This document shows, piece by piece, positions 19,801 through 31,724 of a stretch of 64,000 bases of DNA. Below the pieces are notes generated by a model that had not been told where the DNA came from, searched no databases, and saw only the letters and a list, made by a program, of their open reading frames with translations. Source of the DNA: Oegoconia quadripuncta (taxonomy: Eukaryota > Arthropoda > Insecta > Lepidoptera > Autostichidae); the NCBI GenBank assembly GCA_949316235.1, contig OX438744.1:23423578-23487577 (forward strand), written 5' to 3'. Position numbers and translations under genes: made by a program. Position 1 is the stretch's first letter. Each line of letters starts with the position of its first letter.

Positions 19801-22800
19801 CTACAGTGGAGCACATAATTCCATAAACCTGTAAGGGTTGCCAGCGCTAGTGAACTGCAGTTCTGTTTCGAGTTCAGGCGGGCCACGGAGCCACAGCCTG
19901 TCACGATAGTAGCTTGCGCACGAGAGGTACTCCTTGTCGCTATACCGGTTCACTTCCACCGGGACGAACGGGTCTAGATGCTCGAAGCCCTGTAATTAGA
20001 GGGTAGGTAATATCATTTATGGTTCAAGAAAACTTTAATGCTTGTAATGTCAAAATTGTCTATGAAATTTGGATTGTTGGTTAGAAGAGACTTTTTAATT
20101 AAACTTGTTTGGTATTAAAAATAAATGATTTTTTCCCTCTTCCCGCAAAAAGACAGAATTTTTAATGAAATGAAACGTCATTAATGATAATGTGTGTCAG
20201 TTAAATGTCAAAATTTGAGGTTATAAATCAACCTATCTCACTCTGTAAGATAGAGGGAATAGGAAAACAACTAAACATAACACTTTGAGAGTGCAGCTCA
20301 GCTGCAGAGAGTTGCAATAGCGATAATTTAGTTATTGATACTTGACCTTGAAAAACAGTTGATAGCGCGAATAATCCTAACGAAAATATCGAAATGCTGC
20401 AATACTATCGATAGAGAAAATTAGGCGATACTATTTTTTATCGAAATACCATAGTATCGCAATAAAATCCTATCTATAATCCATCGACGCGTTTCGATAG
20501 TATTGCTTTAGTAACTATCGAGGTATTATCAACTGGGAATAAAACAACACCAAATAGTGTGATTGTCAATCTAATAAAGGAACTATATAAACTGCGAAGG
20601 TATAATATTGTATAAACGACACCAAATATTGCATGGTAGTGTGTGATTGTCAATAAAGCAACCTTCGTAGTTCATTCATATAGATGAATGAACTGCGAAG
20701 GTATAATATTATGAATGATGGGATAGATGAACTTTGTAATCACTATCTATATTACGTTTTATAAGCAAGCAATAGTATCGTAATATCGCTAGCTCTTCTC
20801 AGTAGTGGTCGCATTCCGAGCTAGTGGTAGTTTAAAAAACAAATGACGTTCATAAGTGCATATTGCATTGCCTACATGAATAATGATTTTCATTTCATTT
20901 CATAATATGTTCGACTATCGATAACACTCATCTTATCGATACTATCGATAGTGTTTGTACTGGACAGTGTCGATACTATTGATCTTTAGCAATAGTATTA
21001 AGTACTTATTTTTATCATTTGATACTATCGATAATTTCGATAGTATTGTCAAGTTTCGATAGGACTATGGATAGTATGACTAATTTCCAAGGCCATGATA
21101 GTATCGATAGACTACCGCAACAACACTATCAAACCGCCACGCCATTGAAAACAACCGGTCCCCCCAATAACCTTTACCCAGACCCAGTGTTAAACGCTAC
21201 ATTGTTTACCTTCTTGTGGAGCAAATATCGGGGCAAGAAGCTCTCTTGGTGGTCATCGGGTACAGACAGCTGATCTACTGTGAGCACTATAACGGCGTTT
21301 CTCTGAAAACAACATTATTATTAAAAAAATAGTTTATTCTGTCACCACAAATTTACAAAATGTAAGACTTGCACTGGGTCATTTAACGATTATTTAGGTG
21401 TCAACAAATCTTGAACTAACTGTTGTATTGTGCACTGTTTTTACCCGACAGTCCCAAAAAGAGGGGTAATGTTTTTCGAGTGTATGTATGTAAACTATGT
21501 TATCTCCAGCAGCCTAAACGGCTCAATCGATTTTGAAGTGCAAGAACCAATTAAGGGGGTAGACTGAATATTATGACAACTATAAATTGAAAATTTAGAA
21601 AACTCCCAAGAAAACAAATGATTATATCATCCAAGTAGACTAAACCAACTTCTAAACGGCTTAACCGATTTTCATCAAATATGACCGACCAGTGCCCTTA
21701 AAAAAAAGTCTTAAAAAAGAAAATTGCACTCAATCGGACCATGCATTACCGAGTCAAGTCTGAACAAACACATGTTTGGTGGAGTTACTCTATTACCACA
21801 AAGTGACAGAAATCACTGCAAAAATTACTTTTCATTTTCGAATGTATACATATTCTCATTATATATAGAACCGTTTTGCACGTGGTCCGACACGCACTTG
21901 GCTGATTTTCAGTTTATCATTAGGACCAAAATTATCTCTGTTCCCTTACCCAATCATTTTTAGTGAGCTCTAGGAATGTTGTGGTTAAAGTGACTTCATC
22001 TGGCGTAACTTTTTTCTTGGTGGGTGTCCGAAGTCGGGTAAGGGGATAGAAGAAACAGTTGAAGCCGTCCACAGCTACAAATGTTTTCAATCTGTAACCA
22101 GATAAATAACCATCACTGGCGCCTTTACATTTGCCGAGGGTCCGGGATTGCCGAAGGAAGCTTAACATAAAGTACTACACAGGTGAATCAATCAAACGCA
22201 GTATAATTTTTTATCAGTGTTCAAATTTTTTAGGCCATTGATATCCATAACAATCCATTTTTGAGAAAAAAAGGTAGATCGCAAATAAATTATCCAAAAA
22301 TATTATGAGTACTGTAAGAATAGAAAGCAATTTGATAGTTTCATCATCATCATCATCATATCAGCCATACTACGTCCACTGCTGAACGTTTTAAACCCCT
22401 CCATGGCTTAATATAAACAACATATTAAGCTATACACTCTATTGTTATAATGGACTCCAAACTAATTAAAGAGAATTTAAGCGTGAGAAAGTAAGGAAAA
22501 AAGAAAGTCAGGTGTAGTTAATGTGACACAAAAAAACTCAAAAGGCTAACCCAGTGTACCAGTTAAGATACTCACTGTTTTTTATTAGACATCTCTTTGA
22601 TCTCCGCGACGAGGGCGTCAATGACGTCACTAGCGTACTTGACTCTACCTATGCCGTGCTCTACCAGTTCAGACAGCGGGGCGCCCGCTTCTGTCTTCTC
22701 GCGTTTGCTCCATACGTACTCCTTCGATATCTTCAACTGGAAATGGAAAGGTGACGTGGTTATCACTCTGCAGTATACAGACCCGAAATAAATCAATAAA

Positions 22801-25800
22801 ATTCTGCAATTTTATTAAGAATTTCTTTATCATATCTTTATAAAGGTGAACATTTCTGTAAAAACATTGTCCTTTTTTAATCAGGCTTGTGTCTTAGGCC
22901 CGTTTTACAGAATGTTGCGCAGATCTCCCCTTGAGCAACATTCTGAAATACCTGCCTTAATGAACACAACTTTATGCTCATGCTGAGGCATCGGCTTTTG
23001 ACAATTTCCATGATCGTGGGATGGTAAAGTCCACAGTGAATACCTATTTACGGTGATCGCTTACTTCATCTTTCACTCCATTATCACTTCTATCTTTCAA
23101 CCAGATCGATATAAATAATTATGCATTCGCAACTAACTCAAGAAATTAAGACAAAAATCAATGTTTAATCTTTTTAGACAAGTAGGCAAAACTTGTCTGT
23201 GGAACTATTGATTTTTTCGTTTCGATTATGTTGATGAGTTTGTATGGAATGCCGTGAAGCGAGATGGTCCAACTGTATGACAAATGGCTCCATTAATGAT
23301 TACAAGACTAGTATTACTCACATCACCACTTTTTAATAACGCTTGGTTCTGATTCTTGAAGTGCAGCAGCCACGCAGCAGAGTCTAGCGGCAGGTCTACG
23401 TAACCCTCGCGGGACTGCGAGTTTGACATCTCCTTGTCACGGGGAATCCGTCGTAGCCATTCCGACACTGGGCATAAAACAATTATATATAGTTAAATCC
23501 CGATTGGTCAAGTGGCCCGGGGCGACGCGCACGAATCTACCAGGGGACCAAACACGCTATTTTACAACGGTTTTACCTTTCGAACGGAAAGTGTTTGGTT
23601 TTGGTTTAGCTTTCGTTTAGCTGATGTAAAAAATGGTATAGCGCAATTTTTTGTGAACGATATGCTTACCAAAGTAAAACAAACCCAAAATGTTTACAGC
23701 TAATCACAAGTGTTAATAAAAGTTAGGTTAATTTCCGTTCAAATGATTAGCGCGATACGAAATGTGCTTAATGATTTAGCTTTGGTAAAATCGTTCAAAC
23801 TTAGCGCGATCGGCCCCCAAGCGTGCGATCTTTTTAATTACACAAATTCACTAATATGAATCAGTTATTCAAAAGCGATACAGGATCACTTTGTTGCGTC
23901 TGTCTGTCTGTCCATGGGCCAAGATCCTTTTCTCAGAAACGGCTGAAGTTTATATTTTGTTATTAAAAGTTCCAGTGGCTAACAGATCATCAAAATCTAT
24001 AGGGTAGTTCCTGGCGGCATACAATCTTGAAATTTAAGACAACAGGAGGGCGTGTGGCAAATGAACGAATAAATACAAGCATTAATTTCAATTTCCATGA
24101 GGAATTATTATAGGACAAACATTATTTGCGGTTAATATCCGCTGCAATCGCGGCACAATAAACATTTGTTTGTTTGTAAACGCTTTATTGTACAAAAAGG
24201 CAATACATAATTTTGCATTGACACATAAATTGAGTACAACGGCGGACTTATCCCAAAGAGGGATTTCTTCGAGTCAACCATAGGGTCAGTTAGAAAACAG
24301 GAGATTGGGCGTATACAAATTTATACGTTATACGTTTATGTCGCGCGAGATAATATTTGTGCTTCTTATTCCTTTGGACGAAATATACAACTATCCACTC
24401 TCACATCACATCGCTCATAACGAAGGAAGTCTTGCTACGGGAGCAGGTCGTCAACGCCACATATTTCAGTATGCCGGTAACAGACTTTGTCCATGTTAAC
24501 ATATTAGGTATAAAACCCGCAGGGCACCCAGTAAAGCAAATGATGTTCATATATAAAGCCTAGTTCAATAGCAGCTGGTACCTGAATTGGGTTTGCTATT
24601 GCTATTGCTCTCATTACAATCCTTACAAGTCCTATGTAGATTTTTCATCATTTTCAATGGAAGGAATTACCCTAAGTGCCCTAGGCAGACCATAGACTGC
24701 TGTAGCTGTTGCTTATCAGTGGTCTAACCTATTATGTTAATTATTCCTTTAGTTGCCTGTTACAACACCTGTGGTAAGAGATGAGTTGATTCTATTCTAC
24801 TTTATAATTGAATTGCTTTGGCAAATTTTTCTACTCCTTAAAGAACAACACACACATGCGTCATAATAAGCTTTGGTTAAAAAAAAGCACATTTGCAAAC
24901 CTTACCCCATGGTACATGAATAATCAAGTAACCCTGTTCATGTGCATAATGAAGCAGATGAGCCATGGTCAATGACTTGCCGGTGCCCTTCTCCCCATCT
25001 GATGTCAGTGCTAAGAATATTATTACATAATATTATTGTTTGATACTAAAAAAATGTTCAGAGAAACAAAAAAAAGGAGTTGTTTAATAGACATGACGAC
25101 CTGTTTGGTGTAGTGGTTAGAAACTGCTGCTATACCAAAAGGTCGCGGGTTCGAATCCCGCTAGGGGCATATGTTTGTATGATGAATACGGACATGTGTA
25201 CCCGAGTTATGGATGTTTTTCATTTATATGTATATGTAATATTTCCAAAAAAAAATGTATTTGTTTAGTGTATCAACCATCTGGTATCCACACCACAAGC
25301 CTAGTTGCTTAGTGTGGAACTAGATGGCGTTGTCTGTATATGTCCAAGGATATATTACGTTTTATTTATTTATTAGATATACTAGATGAGTTTACTTACC
25401 GCTTTTTGTAAATTTCTACATTCATAGAAAAAAAATCCAACAGATAGATATTAATTGTACATAAATAAATATATTTTTAATTATGTTAATTTGCTGTTGA
25501 ACTCACTATTATTAATCATCATCAGCCCGTAAACATCCCACTGCAGAGATATAGACCTTCCATTATATAATGAGCGAGTATGGGCCTAATGCGGGTGGGG
25601 GACTTCACATGCCTTTGAATTTTTATTTCTCAGGCATGCAGGTGTCTTCACGATGTTTTCCTTCACATGCACATAATTAAATTAAATCTAAAAACTCATT
25701 GGCACATTGGCCTGTCTGGGAAACAAATTGAGAGACCGCATCTTAACCGCTGAGCCACTAATGCTCTTATCAATAAATATAAACAATTTTCTATTAAATT

Positions 25801-26268
25801 TAAAATAAAAAGGATACACAGAACATATCTAATGGCTGGCTTATCTAGATCACTGGCTTTGATACAGTTGATGATGTCGAGTGCGGGCGATCTCACCATC
25901 AAGGCTGTCTCGGTGAATGTTTTGGTTTGCTTCCAGAAGCTCTTGGGCAGCCCTCCATGTCCGAATAACTGCTTACACAAATTATGGTCTAATGTGTAAA
26001 ATAGACCGACCTGATTTTCATTGTGCAGCGTCTGTATAAAAAAATATATTTAATGAGGTTAATAGTTTGCTTCATGAAAATGGAAAATTTACAGGTCAGA
26101 GTGTCAATAAGGGGGCTCAAAATAGTAAGAAAGTTTTTACTTTTTCGCACTTGGATTGCAGTCAACTGAATAGGTAGTTACTTTACTTACAGGAGAAGCT
26201 TCTGTAGTTCTAAAAGTGGCTGCTTGCGAGTAACGGCGACATAAGTGTCTCCAATTACGGGACAGCAT
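19801..26268 (-). CDS. DAP3: Small ribosomal subunit protein mS29 / death-associated protein 3
   Basis: This is a GTP-binding component of the mitochondrial small ribosomal subunit (mRpS29). Eight exons: 26191-26268, 25818-26031, 24906-24998, 23322-23467, 22576-22736, 21950-22091, 21210-21302 and 19801-19989. They sum to 1116 nt, or 371 residues plus TAG, close to the ~400 residues of the family. Residues 1-26 (MLSRNWRHLCRRYSQA) form an Arg-rich mitochondrial targeting peptide. The Walker A loop GEKGTGKS is at residues 99-106. The family motif YVWSKREKTEAGAPLSELVE follows in exon 5. A Walker-B-like VAVDGFN is at about 236-242, and the C-terminus carries GFEHLDPFVPVEV. All junctions are GT/AG and in phase. 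It lies in tandem downstream of URI1. Introns hold SINEs and a TATCGATA-rich block. Confidence 0.95.
20330..21130. repeat. TATCGATA/CGATA-rich block in DAP3 intron 7
   Basis: Within about 800 bp I count roughly 24 occurrences of cgata/tatcg, of which six form the full palindrome tatcgata (for example ctatcgataac, ttatcgatactatcgatag). The block also holds a small hairpin, ccttcgtagttcattcat with its reverse complement (about 20662-20702), and duplicated segments with aaggtataatatt. The cgata units are spread on both flanks, which would fit a foldback element. The same motif is also the binding site of the insect factors DREF and, in Drosophila, BEAF-32. Which of these applies is not decidable here. 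Confidence 0.6.
21440..21720. repeat. Dispersed repeat ('ggtaatgtttttcgagtgtatgtatgt' family), copy 1
   Basis: Blocks acccgacagtcccaaaaaga, gtttttcgagtgtatgtatg and cctaaacggctcaatcgatt recur at 48205-48400 and at 59938-60184. It is a non-coding interspersed repeat of uncertain class, located in DAP3 intron 6. Confidence 0.6.
22343..22440 (-). mobile_element. RTE-type LINE/SINE 3'-end fragment
   Basis: An atc microsatellite (22343-22358) joins atcagccatactacgtccac and tgctgaacg. Read on the minus strand this is the stereotyped RTE 3' terminus (gtggacgta..tggctgatatgatgatgatg). A related piece in the other orientation is at 35600-35650 (acagtggacgtcctgtggct). Confidence 0.6.
22898..22957. repeat. 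MITE family of 47290-47433, internally deleted copy
   Basis: It reads ggcccgttttacagaatgtt, then gcgcagatctccccttgagc and aacattctgaaata. It keeps both inverted ends of the family but has lost the middle. Confidence 0.5.
24165..24330 (-). mobile_element. LINE 3'-end fragment
   Basis: It reads tttattgtacaaaaaggcaa, acggcggacttatcccaaag and gattgggcgtatacaaat. This resembles the 3' terminal region of lepidopteran Jockey-like LINEs in reverse orientation. A relative is at 52580-52680 (ttctttattgtataacaata ... ttggcggccttaag). The last 18 bases are shared with 11500-11517. Confidence 0.5.
25083..25372 (+). mobile_element. tRNA-derived SINE, family A, intact copy
   Basis: The head, at 25095-25168, has an A-box-like tggtgtagtggttag and a perfect B box ggttcgaatcc. 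The body follows with catatgtttgtatgatgaat, acggacatgtgtacccgagt, catctggtatcc and gtgtggaactagatggcgtt. It ends tgtccaaggatat before an A/T-rich tail. It lies in DAP3 intron 2 in antisense orientation. The anticodon stem does not form a standard tRNA, so it is not annotated as a tRNA gene. Confidence 0.8.
25512..25770 (-). mobile_element. SINE family C copy
   Basis: Blocks agcccgtaaacatcccactg, gcgggtgggggacttcacat and tttctcaggcatgcaggtgt end in an inverted tRNA-like head (accgcatcttaaccgctgag). The same blocks occur in order at 45405-45690. This is a common lepidopteran SINE-like repeat. Confidence 0.65.
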
Positions 26269-26631
26269 ATTGATTTTTATCTATGACTCTATCGTTGAAA
26301 ATATATGAGAATAACAATCTAAAATAAATACTTCCGCCCCGTTGTTCCTGCTCGAACACAAACAGCATTCAAACACCCACGGCTCGAGAGCACCTAACAA
26401 TATAATAACATAACCTCAAAAATCAAAGCTGTCAAAATAATTGACTTCTTTTTGGAAAAAATTGTCTTTTTGCAGGCAAAGGGAACAGGGACTATGCAGT
26501 TAAGTTTTATACGACCACGTTGACACGTTGTCACGCATCTTTCTCCCCTTCACGGGCGGTGGGCGGATCGTTTTCACTTTTACAGAGAACAATAAACATA
26601 GATATGTATAGATTATAATTTTATTTTATTT

Positions 26632-27179
26632 CATTTTATTAGATAGTTACATGTATAATATTCACTTCTGGATAAATGAATAATTTTACCATAATAATGA
26701 ATAATGCTTACGAAATAGTATACAATTATTGACTTTTTGCTGCACAATATCCTGCGTTTATCAGTTATTATTACATACCAGTAACAAAATATTCTAAAAT
26801 ATACAAGTGTATGTAAACTAAAGAAAAATGTTTTTTTTTCGTTGCAACCCTCGCCTCCTCTTCGCTGTATGTAGAGCTATTTAAATGGAGCACCTTTTTA
26901 CACTGCAACTGTTAAGATGTTTATCATCTATTACAGATACTTTAGATAGAGAATACCAACACGCACCTGTGTTCATGGACTGTCCATGCCTGTGTTAGAG
27001 AGCGCAGCGTAAGGAAACGACAATCAAGTCTATTACCATAGAAAGTCGGCTCGGCTTTTTGCCTAAGGTTTGGTTTGATTCAGTGGGATGCATGCAGCAC
27101 GTAGCTAAGAAAGCTACATGGTTGATAGATCGATCATACATTATTTAAAACTATCCTAAAATACGAAAATGTTTTATTT
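26632..27179. other. URI1 3' flank and DAP3 upstream region
   Basis: This lies between the URI1 stop (27180) and the DAP3 start (26268) on the same strand. Inverted aataaa hexamers around 26612-26640 (tttatt on the plus strand) could serve URI1 polyadenylation. I see no gene or repeat I can name. Confidence 0.4.
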
Positions 27180-30100
27180 CTATGACTTCATTTGTTGTCT
27201 CCTTTTTTTAAAAAGGCTTGTTGGCTTAGTTTCACTTTGTATTTTATTATTACACTTATGCACCTTTTCTATTACATCTTTAATAACTATTGTTCTTAAT
27301 TCATTATCTTCCTTCTTTTGTACTTTTGGCACTTGTATATTTGGTGGAGGTTTGTCATACTTTGTTTTCTTCAATATAGAAGTAGAACCGCCAAACAAAC
27401 TGGAGTAAGCATCATAGATATCACTAGGTTTTTGAATGCCCTTTGCAGGATCATAAGGCTCTTTAGATGGTTCTACATTACAATGTTTAAAAGTTAACAT
27501 CAATGTTTCATTTTCACATTCATCAGCAAAAGAAATACTTTTTTTCAGTTTGATTTGTGATGACAAAGTTGTATCTTCTTCAGAATCTTTCATATTATCT
27601 ATGTCAAGAATATCATCTAATCTGAAATAAAAACAATTAATTTAATAAACGACGACCGATTGGTGTAGTGGATAGTGACCCTATCAGCGAAACCAACGGT
27701 TGCGGGTTCAAATCCCGCGAGGGGTAAATGTTTGTGTGATGAATACGAACATTTATTCCCGAGTCTTGGATGTTTATATAAATATTTATGTATGTTTATC
27801 CGTTTATCTTGTACCCATAGCACAAGCCTTGCTTAGTTTGGGACTAGATGATTGGTGTAAGTGTCCGAATTAAAAAAAAAATAAGAAATTAAGAAGAGAA
27901 AACAAGAAATACCCCCTCAATTTTGAATAGTATTAAGTCATGGAATAGTATTAATAGAAGAGCAAATTTTTTGTAGGTATTACAATACTTATATGAATTT
28001 TATACCTGTCTATTTCATCTTCAAGTTCATCAAGTTTTTCCATTTCATCTAATTTTGATATTAAGTCTTTCTCACTTTTACTTTGACTTCTTTCTTTGTT
28101 TCTTAAATCTAATAGCTTTTCTTCTAATTCATTTTGCTTCTGTATAACTTTCTGTAGCATGTCACGTTCAGAAGTTGGCTTTGTTGTATTATGATCATCA
28201 TCTAAGGTTTTAATTGTGTCTTCTAATACTTGTGTAATTTCAGTTGGATTTACAGTTTGTTGAAAGATGTTTTCTACACAGTCTTCATCGATGATACATG
28301 ACTCTCTGTCATTGCTAATTGAAAAATTGTCATCTTGTAAATCTAAAAGCTCATTTTCTAATTCTTCCTGTAGCTCAAGTTCCTCTAGCCTATTCCACAA
28401 TTCTTCGTCTGTTACATTTGTAACTTCATCTTTGCTTTTACTTCGCATATGTTTTTTTACATTTTCTCTGTGTTTTTTTCTCCATGCAGTCTCTTCTTCT
28501 TCTGTAAAAACCTCCAATATTTCTTGACCATGGTCATTATAGACATTTTCTTTGGTGAATGATAGTTTAGTTTCAATGTATTCTTGTTCTTTTTTGAATA
28601 AAAGTAATTTATCCTGTGCAACTGAAATAATAAAGTGAAAACATAAATTTTTTCTTAAATAATTATTGGATTAAATCAAATAAAAATATCTTATTTCATA
28701 GGATAAAATTATCACTTGAAAATGTCACTATTAATATTATATTTAAATTTTAAATTTACTGCTCATTCACAAAGCTGACTCCCCAGAGAAGAAAGAGCAA
28801 GAAACTCTAGGGTTGCTCTTTTAAACAGATTATAGGTTGCGATTTGATAATTATATGAATAATAAGACAACTATGTCCATGCTTGCTTATCATTCAAATA
28901 GTCAGTGATTTTATAATAGCCTTTTGTTAATAATTTCTGTTTACCTTATTATAAAAGCGTATACATTGCCCTTTGAAGGATTTACTAACTTTGTGAAGTC
29001 GGATAACATAAACAGATAACTGGTTCTTATTCCTTGTATTAACATTGTGCCCATCACTATTTTTAGCGAATAAAGTTATATATTTTTTACATATAACAAA
29101 TTCTCATAAATGTATTGAGATGCCATTGTTAAGATATTAATTTCCTTAAACTTATCTCTAAGAGACACTCTAGGTCCTAATTTATAAATGGCAAGTATAG
29201 CACACTTCTGCAGAACAAACATGATATGTATGTCAGCAGCGTTTCCCCACAACAATATGCCATATGACATCAAGCTGTGGAAATAGCTAAAGTAAACCAG
29301 TCTTGAGGTATGAACGTCTGTAAATTTCTGATTTTTTTGACTGCATACTCTGCAGAAGCAAGCTTTTTCGCTAGTTACTCAATATGAGAACCCCACTGAA
29401 GCTTAGCAACCAAAGTCAGTCCTAAAAAGACAGTCGTGTCTACAAGTTCCAATTTATCACCTCATACAAATATGTCAGTAGGCAAATTTGGTAAAGTAAA
29501 TTTTATGCATTTAGTTTTTTTTTAATTCAAAAGAAAATTATTTACTGTAAACCAGTTAACAAGTTCAAAAATAGCAATGTTTACATCGTCACAAGATCAT
29601 TTATATCTCTTAACTTTAAATACCACAGAGGTGTCATCTGTAAACAATACTATTGCACATCTATTCCGGGCAAGATGAAGCAAGTCATTAATGTAAACAA
29701 GAAACAAAAATGGTCCGAGAATTGAACCTTGTGGCACGCCCATATTGACCTCAGACCCAGAGGACTCAGTGCCATTAACATCTACGCTCTGAATTCTATT
29801 ATACAAGTATGATTTTAAAAGATTCAAAGCCTGACCTTGTATGCTGTAATGGTGTAGTTTCCTGATTAATGTATCGTAATGAACACAAACAAAAGCCTTT
29901 GACAAATCGCAGAAGACGCCAATTGCATCCTGCGAATTCTCCCAGGCATCAAAAATATGTTGAACTAGCTCAACACCGGCAGCAGTTGTTGAGCAACCCC
30001 ATATAAATCCAAATTGTTTGGGATGCATGATATTGTTTTGATAAAAATGAGACATTAACTAGTTTAAAATCAATTTTTCAACAATTTTACTAAATGTGGG

Positions 30101-31724
30101 CAGCACTGATATAGGTCTAAAGTTAGTGGGATCGGATGTACTACCTGCTTTAAATAAAGGAATGACTTTACTTAGTTTCTTTAAATCAGGAAACACTCCA
30201 CAATCAACACATTTGTTAAATATAGTAGTCAAGTGGGGTGCATACAATCAATTATGGAATTAATAATTATAACTGATAGGCTGTGAACGTCAGCAGTCTT
30301 TTTCATTTGCAACGATTTAACGGCTTTCAGTATACTATTGCTATTTACATGAGTAAATTTAAAGTCTTTATACATAATATCTCACATGGTTCTATATTTT
30401 GTAAGATAAGTGTTTAAGCCAAAGCGGGAGATGAATTAAGAGACTTAGTGGTCGAGTGGTCGATTACAAAAAGTATATAAAATGCTGTGATGGGCATATA
30501 ATGAAGTAGTTGGGGTGAAAATATATCAAGGGGCACAAGATACATGACAAAAACAAAATGTATGCAAACTGTAAAACACATTTAAAACCACTTTTGGATT
30601 TCTCTTTCGTCTTCTCTAAAAACTTTTATTTGTACTTTGGTTTGTCTAAGTCAAATTTGGACTCTCAGATAACATAACAGGTATATAATATACAGAGTGG
30701 AAAAAACTAACATCACAAGAAGAGAATGTAGGTACGTAAGGTTTAAAGATTGCACTATTTTTACTTTCAAAAATAAAAGAATGTTATCATTTAGTAAATA
30801 TATTAGTATACTTTCCCTCCAGGTGACATTTGCTCCTTCATTCATTCATATTTTTACACATTGAGTAATGAACAATGAGTATACCTCGTAGTAGCAATAA
30901 ATTATGAGTGTCCTCCATACGGGCAGAAAGGCAGTACCTATCCTTGCAAATGTAAGCTTTCCTCGAAATGCATTGTCAAGATATGAACAGAAATATTGTA
31001 ATGGTTGCGTGAATTGATATGAATATGAGCAAGTTATTATTTTGTAGTAGTATATTTCTCATTTAATAGCAAATTTTATCATTCTGCCTGTGACAAAATG
31101 CTCTGCACACCACTGTAAATTATCAATTTATAGCTGGTGAATTGGCAATGTATTAATATATATGCTTGGTGGCAAAAACCTGGTCATAACACATATCTAA
31201 GGCAATATCAGTGGTAATAATTATGAAAATAAAATCTCGCCCGCAATGCTAAAGGTCAGTTGTGAAGTGTGGGGTGTGCAGTGTGTCCTAAGGACATGGG
31301 AGAAGAGCAAGGCTTTGGGAGTCAGGTGAACAAGTATATATTATTATTATTAACTTTATTTTTTACCTCTTATTCTATGTTGCCTTAGCTCCTCTGCCTG
31401 CTTCAAAGAGCATTTAGTGAAGTAGTCAGCCCCAAGAGCAACTATAAGTTCATTGGTATGCTTTAATTGGCCCTTGAAGAATATTCTGCTTCCTATGGGC
31501 ACTAAGGTTGGTACCGTCAGCTTATCGGAGTATATAGTGAAGTCAAGGGATCGCAGATTGTTGAGATAGTCTTCCCAGAAGCGTATATTCTTCTCGGTTT
31601 CTTCTAAACTCTGAGTAATGTATGAAGATCGGTATTTTAATGCATACATTTAGGGGAAACAGTAATATGAACATACCGACTTAATTTGACTTACCTTGCA
31701 GTAAATGTTGTTTAGAAAATTCAT
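27180..31724 (-). CDS. URI1: Unconventional prefoldin RPB5 interactor (URI1)
   Basis: This is an alpha-type prefoldin-like chaperone subunit of the URI/R2TP complex, which helps assemble RNA polymerases through RPB5. Four exons: 31695-31724, 31367-31610, 28006-28621 and 27180-27621. They give 1332 nt (443 residues plus stop) in one frame. The prefoldin core is at about residues 11-95, with LVPIGSRIFFKGQLKHTNEL and LGADYFTKCSLKQAEEL. Exon 3 carries an acidic coiled-coil region with DEELWNRLEELELQEELENE, matching the RPB5-binding segment. Exon 4 has the C-terminal URI signature KKSISFADE, KPSDIYDAY and STSILKKTKY. The N-terminus is short (MNFLNNIYCK before the core). Exon 1 has 30 nt and was found through its GTAAGT donor. 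Intron 2 contains a LINE relic. The gene is head to head with NBAS. Confidence 0.93.
27650..27872 (+). mobile_element. tRNA-derived SINE, family A2
   Basis: The tRNA-like head has ttggtgtagtggatag and ggttcaaatcccgcgagggg. The body has tgatgaatacgaacatttat, tcccgagtcttggatgttta and gcttagtttgggactagatg, and ends attggtgtaagtgtccgaa. It is distinct from family A in the 3' half and is shared with 49096-49318, 49399-49618 and 58020-58090. It lies in URI1 intron 3, antisense. Confidence 0.75.
28676..30420 (-). mobile_element. Jockey-like LINE relic with 3' UTR
   Basis: On the minus strand, reverse transcriptase motifs appear in order: NFRPISVLPTFSKIVEKLI (about 30100), FGFIWGCSTTAAGVELVQ (about 30000), GVFCDLSKAFVCVHYDTL (about 29890), MGVPQGSILGPFLFLVYIND (about 29730) and FTDDTSVVF (about 29635). 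The YADD core reads FTDD. A C-terminal piece (MMSYGILLWGNAADIHIMFV) is at 29076-29273. Frames are broken by stops and shifts. Its 3' UTR (28676-28960) recurs as a stand-alone copy at 34983-35236. It lies in URI1 intron 2, sense to the gene. Confidence 0.8.
30421..31366. other. URI1 intron 2 remainder, nothing recognised
   Basis: AT-rich intron between the LINE relic and exon 2. Short frames only, with no motif or terminal repeat. Confidence 0.4.

Noticed and set aside
25095..25168. tRNA-like sequence with A and B boxes (also at 27660, 49250, 49400, 53535)
   Set aside because: The body continues into a shared SINE sequence, several copies exist in the window, and no complete cloverleaf with anticodon stem is seen. 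They are SINE heads, not tRNA genes.
27951..28005. Open continuation of URI1 exon 3
   Set aside because: Follows a gtataa donor. The phase and homology fit a splice to exon 4 at 27621.
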